Origin: Actinomycetota bacterium
GTDB lineage: Bacteria; Actinomycetota; Acidimicrobiia; Acidimicrobiales; Ilumatobacteraceae
DNA: 64,000 bases
NCBI GenBank assembly: GCA_016700055.1
Contig: CP064997.1
Location: forward strand, 186,001-250,000
Direction of reading: 5' to 3'
The translations under genes and the position numbers were made by a program. A model generated the notes under the pieces. The model worked only from the letters and a program-made list of their open reading frames with translations, made no database searches and was not told where the DNA came from. This document shows positions 1 through 8,036 of the stretch, piece by piece; positions within the stretch are counted from its first letter, which is position 1, and each line of letters opens with the position of its first letter.

Positions 1-527
1 CCGACGAGCAGGACGGCTCGGGCGACCTCGGCGGAGCCGACGGCGACGCGCAAGAGGGTTCGGGCACGCGCGTCTACCTGATCGACGCCGGCGCTCCCGG
101 GCAAGCGGCGGTGCTGCGCGCCGTCGGCCGCGACGTGAGGCCGACGCCGACGGAAGCGCTGCTGGCGTTGCTCGACGGGCCGAGCGACGGCGAGCAGGAA
201 CAGCGGCTGAGCACGGCGATCCCCGAGGGCACCGTGCTCCACTCGGCCAGGTTCTCCCCCCGCCCCACCCTCGTCGTCGACCTCTCCGAGCGCATCTTCG
301 AGGCGACGGGCGACGTGTTGGTCGACGCCGTCGCCCAGGTGGTGTTCACCGCGAGTGAGCTCGAAGACGTCGAACGGGTGGAGCTGCTGGTCGAGGGCAA
401 GCGCAACGAGTGGCCACGCGGCGACGGCACCCTCGTCGGCGAGCCGCTGACGGTGTTCGACTTCCCCGGCCGGGCGGCGTCGACCCAACCCGACTTCCCC
501 GCGGTTCTCCCGGGCAATTCGGACTGA
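1..527 (+). CDS. GerMN-domain protein, C-terminal part (5' end outside window)
   Basis: The reading frame is open from the left edge (codons begin at base 3) to a TGA at 525-527, so only the last 174 residues are visible. After a Gly/Asp-rich linker comes a stretch starting TRVYLIDA, then PTEALLALLDGPS and a block of alternating strands ending in VQVVFT-like sequence (AQVVFTASEL). This resembles the GerMN fold found in actinobacterial lipoproteins of the LpqB/GerM type, which are usually secreted and anchored by a signal not visible here. Its role is unknown. It ends 22 bases before the phosphofructokinase gene on the same strand. The family call is by pattern only. Confidence 0.55.
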   Translation, partial: DEQDGSGDLGGADGDAQEGSGTRVYLIDAGAPGQAAVLRAVGRDVRPTPTEALLALLDGPSDGEQEQRLSTAIPEGTVLHSARFSPRPTLVVDLSERIFEATGDVLVDAVAQVVFTASELEDVERVELLVEGKRNEWPRGDGTLVGEPLTVFDFPGRAASTQPDFPAVLPGNSD

Positions 528-549
528 CCTCGCTAGCCTCGGGGGGTCC

Positions 550-2844
550 ATGGGCGAGCGCATCGGGGTGCTGACGAGCGGTGGCGATGCCCCTGGGATG
601 AACGCCGCGCTCCGCGCCGTCGTGCGCACCGCCGTCAACCGCAGGGCCGAGGTCTTCGCCATCTTCGAAGGCTTCCAGGGCATGGTCGACGGAGGCGACG
701 AGATCCGTCGAATGGACTGGGCCGACGTCGGCGGCATCCTTCACGCCGGCGGCACGATGATCGGAACCGCCCGCTCCGACGAGTTCCGCACCCGGAAGGG
801 TCGCCTGGCCGCGGTGCGCAACCTGATCGACCACGGCATCGACCGGCTCGTGGTCATCGGCGGTGACGGCAGCCTTACCGGGGCGAACCTGCTGCACCAG
901 GAGTGGTCCGGCCTGATCGACGAGCTGATCGCCGGCGGCGAGCTCGACTCCGACGCCGGCAAGCGGCACCCCCGCCTCCACGTCGTCGGGCTCGTCGGTT
1001 CGATCGACAACGACATGGTCGGTGTCGACATGACCATCGGCGCCGACACCGCCCTGCACCGCATCGTCGAGGCGATCGACGCCATCTCCAGCACGGCCGC
1101 CAGCCACCAGCGAACGTTCGTCGTCGAGGTCATGGGGCGCCGCTGCGGGTACCTTGCCCTGCGCGGGGCCATCGCCGGTGGCGCCGACTGGCTGTTCATC
1201 CCCGAGGACCCGCCCGAGCCGGGATGGGAGGATCGCCTCTGCGCGTCTCTCCGGGAAGGCCGCGACGCGGGCCGGCGCGACAGCATCGTCGTCATCGCCG
1301 AGGGCGCCATCGATCGCGCGGGAGCGCCGATCACCAGCGACTACGTGCGCGATCTGCTCACCGAACGCCTCGGCGAGGACACCCGCGTCACCGTGCTCGG
1401 CCACGTCCAGCGCGGCGGTGCACCATCGGCCTTCGACAGGTACATGAGCACCGTGCTCGGTCACGCCGCGGTAGACGAACTGCTCACCGCTCACGACGAC
1501 AGCGAGCCGCTCGTCATCGGCCTGCGCAGCAACCGGATCACGCGCACCCCGCTCACGGCGGCGGTCGAGGCCACCGTCGCCGTCAACGACGCCCTGAAGC
1601 GCGGTGACTACGCCACCGCCCTGTCCGGGCGCGGAGCGAGCTTTCGCGAATCCCTCGACGCCCTCGACACGCTCGTCAAGGTGCCCCCGGCCGAACGCGT
1701 CTTGCCGAGCCGCCAGCTGCGCATCGCCGTGCTCCATGCCGGCGGGCTGGCCCCGGGGATGAACACCGCCACCCGGGTGGCGGTGCGCTTCGGCCTCGAC
1801 CGCGGGCACACGATGCTCGGCATCCACGACGGCTTCAACGGTCTCGTCGACGGCGAGGTCCGCGAGATGGAGTGGCGCAGCGTCAGCTCGTGGGCCACCC
1901 AAGGTGGGGCGAACCTCGGCGTCAGCCGGCGTGAGCTGAGCGGCAAGGACCTGTACGCGATCGCGCGCACGATTGAGCGCGAGCGCATCGACGCGCTGGT
2001 GATGATCGGGGGCTGGTCGGGATACCAGGCGCTGCACCGCATCGTCGGCGAACGCGCCAACTTCCCGGCGTTCGAGATGCCGATCGTCGCCATTCCGGCC
2101 TCCATCGACAACAACCTGCCCGGCACCGAGATCAGCGTCGGCTCGGACACCGCGCTGAACTCGATCGTCGGCGCCGTCGACAAGATCAAACAGTCAGCGG
2201 TCGCCGCGGGCAGGTGCTTCGTGGTCGAGGTGATGGGCCGCTACTGCGGCTACCTGGCGTTGATGAGCGGGCTCGCCACCGGCGCCGAGCGGGTGTACAT
2301 GCACGAGGAGGGGATCACCCTCGACACCCTGCGCGACGAGCTGGACCACATGATCGCCGAGTTCGGTGCCGGCAAGCGTCTGAACCTGGTGATCCGCAGC
2401 GAGGCCGCGAACCCGATCTACACGACTGCGTTCATCAGCTCGTTGTTCGAGGAGGAGGGCGGACACCTCTTCGACGTCCGCCAGGCGGTGCTCGGTCACC
2501 AGCAACAAGGCGGTGACCCCTCGCCGTTCGACCGCATGCTCGCCACCCGCCTCGCGATGCACGCCATCGACCACGTCGTCGAGGGCGGGTCTCCGGACGC
2601 GGCATGCATCGGCCTGGCCGGTGGGCAGCTCACGTTCAGCGCCCTCGCCGACATCGATCGGGTCACCGACGAGCGCTTCCAGCGCCCGACGGAGCAATGG
2701 TGGATGGACCTGCGCCCCGTCGCCTTGACGATGGCGCGCCGCGACCTCGGCGACGTCACGTCCACGACCACGACCAACACGACCACGACGATTACGACCA
2801 ACACGACCACGAACCCGAACACGGGTCGGACAAAGGAGCAATGA
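550..2844 (+). CDS. tandem (two-domain) ATP-dependent 6-phosphofructokinase, eukaryote-like
   Basis: Phosphorylates fructose 6-phosphate to fructose 1,6-bisphosphate in glycolysis. The 764 residues hold two PFK domains, about 1-375 and 388-735, whereas a usual bacterial PFK has one domain of about 320. The N-half has intact catalytic motifs: GGDAPGMNA near 11, GGDG at 104-107 (ATP-type), SIDND at 151-155 with the presumed catalytic Asp153, and GHVQRGG at 284-290. The C-half is altered at the same places: GGWSG at 487-491, SIDNN at 518-522 and GHQQQGG at 649-655. Eukaryotic PFK-1 shows the same split, with a catalytic N-half and a regulatory C-half. The last ~25 residues are a Thr/Asn low-complexity tail. 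ATG at 550 follows a GGGGGG purine run at 541-546. Its stop overlaps the next gene's start (ATGA). The allosteric role of the C-half is inferred. Confidence 0.9.
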   Translation: MGERIGVLTSGGDAPGMNAALRAVVRTAVNRRAEVFAIFEGFQGMVDGGDEIRRMDWADVGGILHAGGTMIGTARSDEFRTRKGRLAAVRNLIDHGIDRLVVIGGDGSLTGANLLHQEWSGLIDELIAGGELDSDAGKRHPRLHVVGLVGSIDNDMVGVDMTIGADTALHRIVEAIDAISSTAASHQRTFVVEVMGRRCGYLALRGAIAGGADWLFIPEDPPEPGWEDRLCASLREGRDAGRRDSIVVIAEGAIDRAGAPITSDYVRDLLTERLGEDTRVTVLGHVQRGGAPSAFDRYMSTVLGHAAVDELLTAHDDSEPLVIGLRSNRITRTPLTAAVEATVAVNDALKRGDYATALSGRGASFRESLDALDTLVKVPPAERVLPSRQLRIAVLHAGGLAPGMNTATRVAVRFGLDRGHTMLGIHDGFNGLVDGEVREMEWRSVSSWATQGGANLGVSRRELSGKDLYAIARTIERERIDALVMIGGWSGYQALHRIVGERANFPAFEMPIVAIPASIDNNLPGTEISVGSDTALNSIVGAVDKIKQSAVAAGRCFVVEVMGRYCGYLALMSGLATGAERVYMHEEGITLDTLRDELDHMIAEFGAGKRLNLVIRSEAANPIYTTAFISSLFEEEGGHLFDVRQAVLGHQQQGGDPSPFDRMLATRLAMHAIDHVVEGGSPDAACIGLAGGQLTFSALADIDRVTDERFQRPTEQWWMDLRPVALTMARRDLGDVTSTTTTNTTTTITTNTTTNPNTGRTKEQ
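2755..2823 (+). repeat. short ACGACC/ACGACCAAC-type tandem repeat in the 3' end of the PFK gene
   Basis: Imperfect short-period repeats built from ACGACC and AACACG units encode the Thr/Asn-rich tail of the tandem PFK. They sit just before the stop codon and the ribosome-binding site of the next gene. Such slippage-prone tracts often vary in length between strains. Confidence 0.6.
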
Positions 2845-4001
2845 TGCGCATCGGCATCCTCACCGGAGGAGGCGACGTCCCCGGGCTGAACCCCTGCATC
2901 AAGGCCGTCGTCGAGCACGCCGCCGACCAGGGCTGGGACGTGCTCGGCATCCGCAAGGGGTGGGCCGGGCTGCTGCACTACGACAAGGCGCAGGACGAGG
3001 CGTCGCGCAAGGAGTGGGTCGAGCCGCTGACGCCGGCGAGCGTGCGCACCATCGACCGCTACGGCGGCACCCACCTGCACACCTCGCGCACGAACCCCCA
3101 GAAGGTGCGCGTCGGCGACATCCCGGCGTTCTTGGTCGACCGCTTCCCGGCCGGCGACGAGCCGAAGGTCGACTGCACCGCGCACGTGCTCGAAGTGCTC
3201 ACCGACCTCGGCGTCGACGCGGTGATCCCGATCGGCGGCGACGACACGTTGTCGTTCGCGGTGCGCCTCCACGAAGAAGGCGTCCCCGTCGTCGGCGTGC
3301 CGAAGACGATGGACAACGACGTGCACGGCACCGACTACTGCATCGGCTTTAGCACCGCGGTCACCCGCAGCGTCGACTACATCAACGCGCTGCGCACCCC
3401 GGCCGGAAGCCACGAGCGCATCGCCGTCGTCGAGCTGTTCGGCCGCAACAGCGGCGAGACGGCGCTGATCGCCGCGTACCTCGCCGACGCGGACCGCGCG
3501 CTGATCAGCGAGGTGCCCTTCGACATCGAGCGCTTGGCGAAGATGGTCGTCGAGGACCGTCGCGCCAATCCGAGCAACTACGCGGTCGTCGCGGTCTCCG
3601 AGGGAGCATCGATGATCGGCGGCCAGATCCACGAGTACGGCCAGGAGGACGCGTTCGGGCATCGCAAGCTCGGCGGCATCGGTCAGACCGTCGGCCAGGC
3701 ATTGAAAGACCTCACCGGCATCGACATCGTCAACCAGCAGCTCGCCTACCTGATGCGCTCCGGAGCACCCGACTCGCTCGACCGGATGGTCGCCACCTCC
3801 TACGGCAGCCTGGCCATCCAGCAGTTGAAGCGCCAGCAGACGGGCGTGATGGTCGCGCTGCAGAAGGGCACGTACACCACCGTGCCGATCGAGACGTGCG
3901 TGTCCGGCGTCAAGCGCGTAGACGTCGACGAGCTGTACGACGCCGACGAGTACCGTCCCCGGGTGCACCAAGCGCTCGGCAAGCCGATGTTCCTCTACTG
4001 A
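2841..4001 (+). CDS. 6-phosphofructokinase, pyrophosphate-type motifs
   Basis: A single-domain PFK of 386 residues. The motifs that set phosphoryl-donor choice are GGDD at 132-135 (GGDG in ATP enzymes) and PKTMDND at 154-160 (Lys before the catalytic TxDND, where ATP enzymes have Gly-Thr or Gly-Ser). In this family both point to pyrophosphate as donor, which would make the step reversible and usable in gluconeogenesis. Other motifs seen are FGRNSGETAL and SGAPDSLDR. The start is ATG 2841, preceded by AAAGGAG at 2832-2838; it overlaps the upstream TGA as ATGA, so the two PFKs are translationally coupled. An alternative start is ATG 2844. Substrate choice is inferred from motifs and not proven. 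Confidence 0.85.
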   Translation: MMRIGILTGGGDVPGLNPCIKAVVEHAADQGWDVLGIRKGWAGLLHYDKAQDEASRKEWVEPLTPASVRTIDRYGGTHLHTSRTNPQKVRVGDIPAFLVDRFPAGDEPKVDCTAHVLEVLTDLGVDAVIPIGGDDTLSFAVRLHEEGVPVVGVPKTMDNDVHGTDYCIGFSTAVTRSVDYINALRTPAGSHERIAVVELFGRNSGETALIAAYLADADRALISEVPFDIERLAKMVVEDRRANPSNYAVVAVSEGASMIGGQIHEYGQEDAFGHRKLGGIGQTVGQALKDLTGIDIVNQQLAYLMRSGAPDSLDRMVATSYGSLAIQQLKRQQTGVMVALQKGTYTTVPIETCVSGVKRVDVDELYDADEYRPRVHQALGKPMFLY

Positions 4002-4013
4002 CCGGAGGGTCGC

Positions 4014-5501
4014 GTGGGTTCGGAACCGTTCGTCGTCGCCATCGATGCCGGCACCACGGGAGTGCGCAGCCGGGCGGTGTTCACCGACGACCGTCCGCCG
4101 GTGGCCTCGTACCGCGAGTTTCCCCAGTACTTCCCCGAGCCCGGGCGGGTGGAGCACGACGCCGACGAGATCTGGCAGGCGGTGCGCGCCACGCTCGACG
4201 AGGTGGTCGCCCAGGTGGGCACGCCGAGCGCGATCGGCATCACCAACCAGCGCGAGACCGTCGTCGCGTGGGACCGCGCCACCGGTCGGCCGTACGGCAG
4301 GGCGATCGTCTGGCAGGACCGTCGCACGGCGGGCATGTGCGACGCGCTTCGCGCCGGGGGGCATCTCGAGCTCGTGCGCGAGCGGACGGGGCTGGTGCTC
4401 GACCCGTACTTCTCGGGCACGAAGATGGCCTGGCTGCTGTCCGAAGGTGTCCCGGCCGGGCCCCAACTCGCGCTCGGGACGATCGACTCGTGGGTGCTCT
4501 GGAACCTGACCGGCGGCGAGGTCTTCGCCACCGACCCGAGCAACGCCAGCCGGACGATGCTCTACGACATCGGCGCGCTCGATTGGAGCGCGGAGCTGGC
4601 CGACCTGCTCGATGTCCCCCTCGACGCCCTGCCCGAGGTGCGCCCGTCGAGCGGGCGCTTCGGCATCACCTCCGATCGCTGCGGGGCGCCCGCCGGCATC
4701 CCGGTGTCGGGCATCGCCGGCGACCAGCAGGCGGCGCTCTTCGGCCAGGCGTGCTTCCAGCCGGGGACGGCGAAGAACACGTACGGCACGGGCAGCTTCG
4801 TGCTGATGAACGTCGGTGCGACATGCCCGCGCCCGAGTGAGGGGATGCTCACCACGGTCGCGTGGACCCTCGCCGACGGAACCACCGCGTACGCGCTCGA
4901 AGGCGCGATCTTCGTCACGGGTGCCGCGGTGCAGTGGCTGCGTGACGGCCTCGGGCTGATCGCGACCGCGAACGAGATCGGCCCCCTGGCGGCGACGGTC
5001 CCCGACACCGGCGGGGTGTACCTCGTGCCGGCGTTCACCGGCCTCGGCAGCCCCTGGTGGGACCCGTACGCGCGCGGCACCATCGTCGGCATCACCCGCG
5101 GCACCACACGCGCCCACCTCGCGCGAGCCGTCATCGAGGCGATGGCGTATCAGACCCGAGACGCCGTCGACGCGATGGTGGCGGCATCGGGCACCCGGCT
5201 GAACGAGCTGCGCGTCGACGGTGGCGCCTCGGCGATGGACCTGCTGCTCCAGCTCCAGGCCGACCAGCTCGGCGTCGTCGTTCGCCGCCCCGCCGACCAC
5301 GAGACCACCGCGCTCGGCGCGGCGTTCCTGGCCGGACTCGCCGAAGGTGTCTGGCCGTCGCTCGACGCGGTCGGCGCTCGGTGGCAGCTCGACGTCGAGT
5401 GCTTCCCAGCCGACGACCGCAGTGCCGCCGACTCCCTCCACGCCGAGTGGTTGCGGGCGGTGGGGCGCTCGCGCGCCTGGGTCCCGCCCGACGCCGGCTG
5501 A
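4014..5501 (+). CDS. glpK: glycerol kinase
   Basis: Converts glycerol and ATP to glycerol 3-phosphate. At 495 residues it is the normal length for the FGGY kinase family. Visible features are the N-terminal phosphate-binding AIDAGTTGVRS, ITNQRET and IVWQDRRT (substrate region), FSGTKMAWLL, the GIAGDQQAALFGQ motif, and the C-terminal adenosine motif LRVDGGASAMDLLLQLQAD. The GTG start at 4014 follows GGAGGG at 4004-4009. It lies 12 bases after the PPi-type PFK and is probably co-transcribed with both PFK genes, which places glycerol entry beside the fructose 1,6-bisphosphate step. No glpF or glpD is seen in the window. Confidence 0.93.
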   Translation: MGSEPFVVAIDAGTTGVRSRAVFTDDRPPVASYREFPQYFPEPGRVEHDADEIWQAVRATLDEVVAQVGTPSAIGITNQRETVVAWDRATGRPYGRAIVWQDRRTAGMCDALRAGGHLELVRERTGLVLDPYFSGTKMAWLLSEGVPAGPQLALGTIDSWVLWNLTGGEVFATDPSNASRTMLYDIGALDWSAELADLLDVPLDALPEVRPSSGRFGITSDRCGAPAGIPVSGIAGDQQAALFGQACFQPGTAKNTYGTGSFVLMNVGATCPRPSEGMLTTVAWTLADGTTAYALEGAIFVTGAAVQWLRDGLGLIATANEIGPLAATVPDTGGVYLVPAFTGLGSPWWDPYARGTIVGITRGTTRAHLARAVIEAMAYQTRDAVDAMVAASGTRLNELRVDGGASAMDLLLQLQADQLGVVVRRPADHETTALGAAFLAGLAEGVWPSLDAVGARWQLDVECFPADDRSAADSLHAEWLRAVGRSRAWVPPDAG

Positions 5502-5523
5502 ACCCCGGCGCGACTCAGCCGGC
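5493..5523. terminator. hairpin between convergent glpK and ACT gene, containing both stop codons
   Basis: GCCGGCTGA (5493-5501) and TCAGCCGGC (5515-5523) form a perfect 9-bp stem around a 13-base loop. The left arm ends with the glpK stop and the right arm begins with the complement of the ACT gene's stop. There is no T-run. A bidirectional terminator or 3'-end stabiliser is inferred. Confidence 0.55.
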
Positions 5524-6144
5524 CAGGCCGTCGGTGATCCGACCGAGCAGCTCCACCTGCTGGCGCTCCTTGCCCCGGAACGCGCGCTGGGGCCGTCCGG
5601 CGGCCACGGCGGCACCACGGCGCGGCATGTGCGTCCACACGACGTCGGGCGGGGTGTGGGCACCGACGTCGCCGGGCGACAGGTGGGCGATGCCGTCGAG
5701 GAAGGCGAGCAACCACCCGAGGTCGGGTGCTTCGCCGAAGTGGGACACCACCGTGCACGGATCGAACCCGACCGCAATCGCCCACTCGGCCTCGAGCAGC
5801 TCGACGATCTCGCGGCACAGCAGCTCGAGGCGGCGATCGGGGTGCTCGCCGACGAGCTGAGCGGCGATGCCGAGCGCCATCACCCCGTGCTCGGCGGGTT
5901 CTGCCGTCACCAGGCGGACGTTCTCCACGGCCACGTCGTCGACCTGGCCGATCTCGGCCACGAGCAGGTCGAGCAGGTCTTCCGACGGCAGCGCGACGAC
6001 GAGGTCATCGACTGCCCGGCCGGCACCGCGCTCGAGGATCTCGATACCCACCACGTCGCCGCGCACCCCCCCGATGCGGCTGGCCACCTGCCCGAGCGCG
6101 CCCGGACGGTCCGGCAACCACACTCGCACGACGTAGACCGGCAC
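5515..6144 (-). CDS. ACT-domain protein
   Basis: 209 residues. The N-terminal ~75 residues (VYVVRVWLPDRPGALGQVAS, then IGGVRGDVVGIEILERG) follow the ACT ligand-binding pattern, including the DRPGALGQVA turn typical of amino-acid-binding ACT modules. The rest is not recognised; it has Glu/Leu-rich helices around 95-125 and ends in a basic stretch. No catalytic domain is attached, so a regulatory or sensor role is likely but unproven. The start is GTG 6144, chosen because a TAGGTT hexamer lies exactly 7 bases upstream (leaderless promoter). It is convergent with glpK. Confidence 0.6.
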   Translation of the reverse strand: MPVYVVRVWLPDRPGALGQVASRIGGVRGDVVGIEILERGAGRAVDDLVVALPSEDLLDLLVAEIGQVDDVAVENVRLVTAEPAEHGVMALGIAAQLVGEHPDRRLELLCREIVELLEAEWAIAVGFDPCTVVSHFGEAPDLGWLLAFLDGIAHLSPGDVGAHTPPDVVWTHMPRRGAAVAAGRPQRAFRGKERQQVELLGRITDGLAG

Positions 6145-6151
6145 GGCGGCG

Positions 6152-6157
6152 AACCTA
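6152..6157 (-). promoter_or_regulatory. -10 hexamer TAGGTT, leaderless promoter of the ACT gene
   Basis: TAGGTT on the minus strand, 7 bases before the GTG at 6144, with no Shine-Dalgarno. It fits TANNNT with transcription starting at the start codon. Confidence 0.55.
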
Positions 6158-6222
6158 CCGCCGCCTCGTTGCCGCAGGGGTCACCTGCGCGTGAAGTCCG
6201 TGTGAAGTGCGCTGCGGGCGCC

Positions 6223-7428
6223 TCAGGCGAGCTTGGGCAGGCCGCGCTTCAGGTTGCGCACGCCCTGGGCGATGCGCTGCTCGTTCTCGATCAGCGCGAA
6301 CCGCACGAAGCCCTCGCCGCCGGGGCCGAAGCCCACGCCCGGAGAGAGGGCGACCTCGCACTCGCGGACCACCGTCGAGCAGAACTCGACCGAATCCATC
6401 TCGGCGTAGGGCTCGGGGATGGAGGCCCACACGAACATCGACCCCTGGGGCTTCGGGATCTCCCACCCGATCCGGGTCAGCCCGTCGATGAGCGCGTCAC
6501 GACGGGCCTCGTAGATGGCGCACACCTCGGCGGGGTACTCGGGGGCTTCGTTCATCGTGACCGTCGCCGCGATCTGGATCGGCTGGAAGGCGCCGTAGTC
6601 GAGGTAGCTCTTCAGCTTCACGAGCGCCTGCACGACCTCGGCGTTGCCGACCATGAACGCGCAGCGCCAGCCGGCCATGGAGAAGCTCTTCGTCAGCGAG
6701 TAAAGCTCGACCGCGCATTCCTTCGCGCCCTCGGCCTGCAGGATGGAAGGCGGCTTGTAGCCGTCGAAGCCCATGTCGGCGTAGGCGAAGTCGTGGACGA
6801 CGACCATCTCCCGCTCGCGACAGAAGTCGACGACGCGCTGCATGAACGCGAGGTCGACGACCGAGCCCGTCGGGTTGTGCGGGAACGAGATGACGAGCAC
6901 CCTCGGCTTGGGCCAGCCGATGTCGTAGGCGGTGGTGAGGCTGTCGAGGAAGTCGCCGGCGAAGTCGGACTGCACGCGGGGGTCGGCGAGGCCGCGCATC
7001 GGCACCTGGCGCAGGTCGGCGCCCGCGAACAGCGGCCCGTAGATGTGGATCGGGTAGCTGGGGCTCGGCACGATCGCCGCGTCGCCGCGGTCGAGCAGCA
7101 CCCACATCAGGTGGCTGAAGCCCTCCTTCGAGCCGATCGTGTTCGTGATCTCGAGCTCGGGGTCGAGCTGGACGCCCCAGTTGCGCAGGTACAGGTCGGC
7201 GACGGCCTCACGCAGCTTGGGCAGACCGCGGCTGAGCGAATAGCGGTGGTTGCGGGAGATGCGCGCGGCCTCGCCCAGCTTGTCGACGGCGATCGCCGGT
7301 GAGGGTATGTCCGGGTTGCCAAAGCCGAGGTCGATCACGTCGACGCCTGCCCGGCGCGCCTCGATCTTCAGGTTGTTGATGATCGTGAACACGTAGGGCG
7401 GCAGGTTCGTGATTCGCCGGAAATCCAT
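6223..7428 (-). CDS. PLP-dependent aminotransferase, class I/II (alanine transaminase-like)
   Basis: A 401-residue fold-type I aminotransferase. It shows the N-terminal FGNPDIPSP substrate-side motif, NTIGSKEGFSHL (PLP phosphate region near 96-107), SFPHNPTG near 181-188, HDFAYADMGF, and SLTKSFSMAGWR with the PLP lysine at about K247. The opening (RITNLPPYVF, then DLGFGNPD) resembles the AlaC/AlaA alanine transaminases and LL-diaminopimelate aminotransferases; alanine/pyruvate is the likelier substrate pair but is not provable here. The ATG at 7428 has a TAGCGT hexamer 9 bases upstream. The gene is divergent from the pyrophosphatase. Confidence 0.85.
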   Translation of the reverse strand: MDFRRITNLPPYVFTIINNLKIEARRAGVDVIDLGFGNPDIPSPAIAVDKLGEAARISRNHRYSLSRGLPKLREAVADLYLRNWGVQLDPELEITNTIGSKEGFSHLMWVLLDRGDAAIVPSPSYPIHIYGPLFAGADLRQVPMRGLADPRVQSDFAGDFLDSLTTAYDIGWPKPRVLVISFPHNPTGSVVDLAFMQRVVDFCREREMVVVHDFAYADMGFDGYKPPSILQAEGAKECAVELYSLTKSFSMAGWRCAFMVGNAEVVQALVKLKSYLDYGAFQPIQIAATVTMNEAPEYPAEVCAIYEARRDALIDGLTRIGWEIPKPQGSMFVWASIPEPYAEMDSVEFCSTVVRECEVALSPGVGFGPGGEGFVRFALIENEQRIAQGVRNLKRGLPKLA

Positions 7429-7494
7429 AGGGCCTCGACGCTAGTGGCTCCTTGCGGCAGCCGAGCAGGCGGTTCGGTGTGTCACGATGCGCCC

Positions 7495-8016
7495 ATGTCT
7501 GTGACGCCCCGCGAAGGATGCATCCACGTCGTCATCGAGATCCCGCGGGGCAGCCGCAACAAGTACGAGATCGACCACGACACGGGTCGGATCTTCCTCG
7601 ACAGGCGGCTGTTCACCGCCACCACGTACCCGGCCGACTACGGGTTCGTCCCCGACACCCTCGCCGGCGACGGCGACCCGCTCGACGCGCTCGTCCTGCT
7701 GGAAGACCCGACGTTTCCCGGCGTGTGGGTGGAGGCGAGACCGGTCGGGTTGATGTGGATGCAGGACGAGGCCGGTCCCGACGCCAAGCTCATCTGCGTA
7801 CCTCCTGGTGAGCCCCGCTGGAAGGGTGTGGAAGACCTGAAGGACCTGCCCGACGAGCTGCTCGAGGAGATCAAGCACTTCTTCGACGTGTATAAGGCGT
7901 TGGAGCCCGGCAAGTACTCCGCCACCGCCGGATTCGAGGGTCGCAAGGCGGCGTGGCGCGAGATCGAGGCCGCACGCGCGAACCACAGCGCCGGCCACGC
8001 ACCCGCCACCGGCTGA
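7495..8016 (+). CDS. ppa: inorganic pyrophosphatase, family I
   Basis: Hydrolyses PPi to phosphate. With 173 residues it is the usual length of a soluble family I enzyme. The motifs are EIPRGSRNKYEID (active-site Glu/Arg/Lys), the DYGFVPDT loop near 48-55, and the metal site DGDPLD at 59-64. ATG 7495 is preferred over in-frame GTG 7444, because the upstream residues do not resemble the family's N-terminus. There is no clear Shine-Dalgarno. It sits near a PPi-type PFK, so both may draw on one PPi pool. The gene is convergent with the ROK kinase, 7 bases apart. Confidence 0.93.
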   Translation: MSVTPREGCIHVVIEIPRGSRNKYEIDHDTGRIFLDRRLFTATTYPADYGFVPDTLAGDGDPLDALVLLEDPTFPGVWVEARPVGLMWMQDEAGPDAKLICVPPGEPRWKGVEDLKDLPDELLEEIKHFFDVYKALEPGKYSATAGFEGRKAAWREIEAARANHSAGHAPATG

Positions 8017-8036
8017 GCGCGGGTCAACCCCAGCCG
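8010..8036. terminator. two-tier hairpin between convergent ppa and ROK genes
   Basis: Outer arms CGGCTG (8010-8015) and CAGCCG (8031-8036) enclose an inner GGGT-CA-ACCC stem (8021-8030). Both stop codons are inside the structure. There is no T-run, so terminator function is tentative. Confidence 0.4.

Noticed and set aside
4019..4030. GAAC-like/GTTC-like bases near the glpK start as an SOS box
   Set aside because: GAACCGTTC lacks the four-base spacer between half-sites and lies inside the coding sequence.
2496..5777. Very long open frame on the minus strand opposite the PFK and glycerol kinase genes
   Set aside because: It is antisense to three well-supported genes, has Arg/Ala/Val/Asp-biased composition typical of high-GC shadows, and shows no recognisable motif. 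Similar long antisense frames opposite purL (16498-19809) and murJ (31605-33530) are rejected for the same reason.
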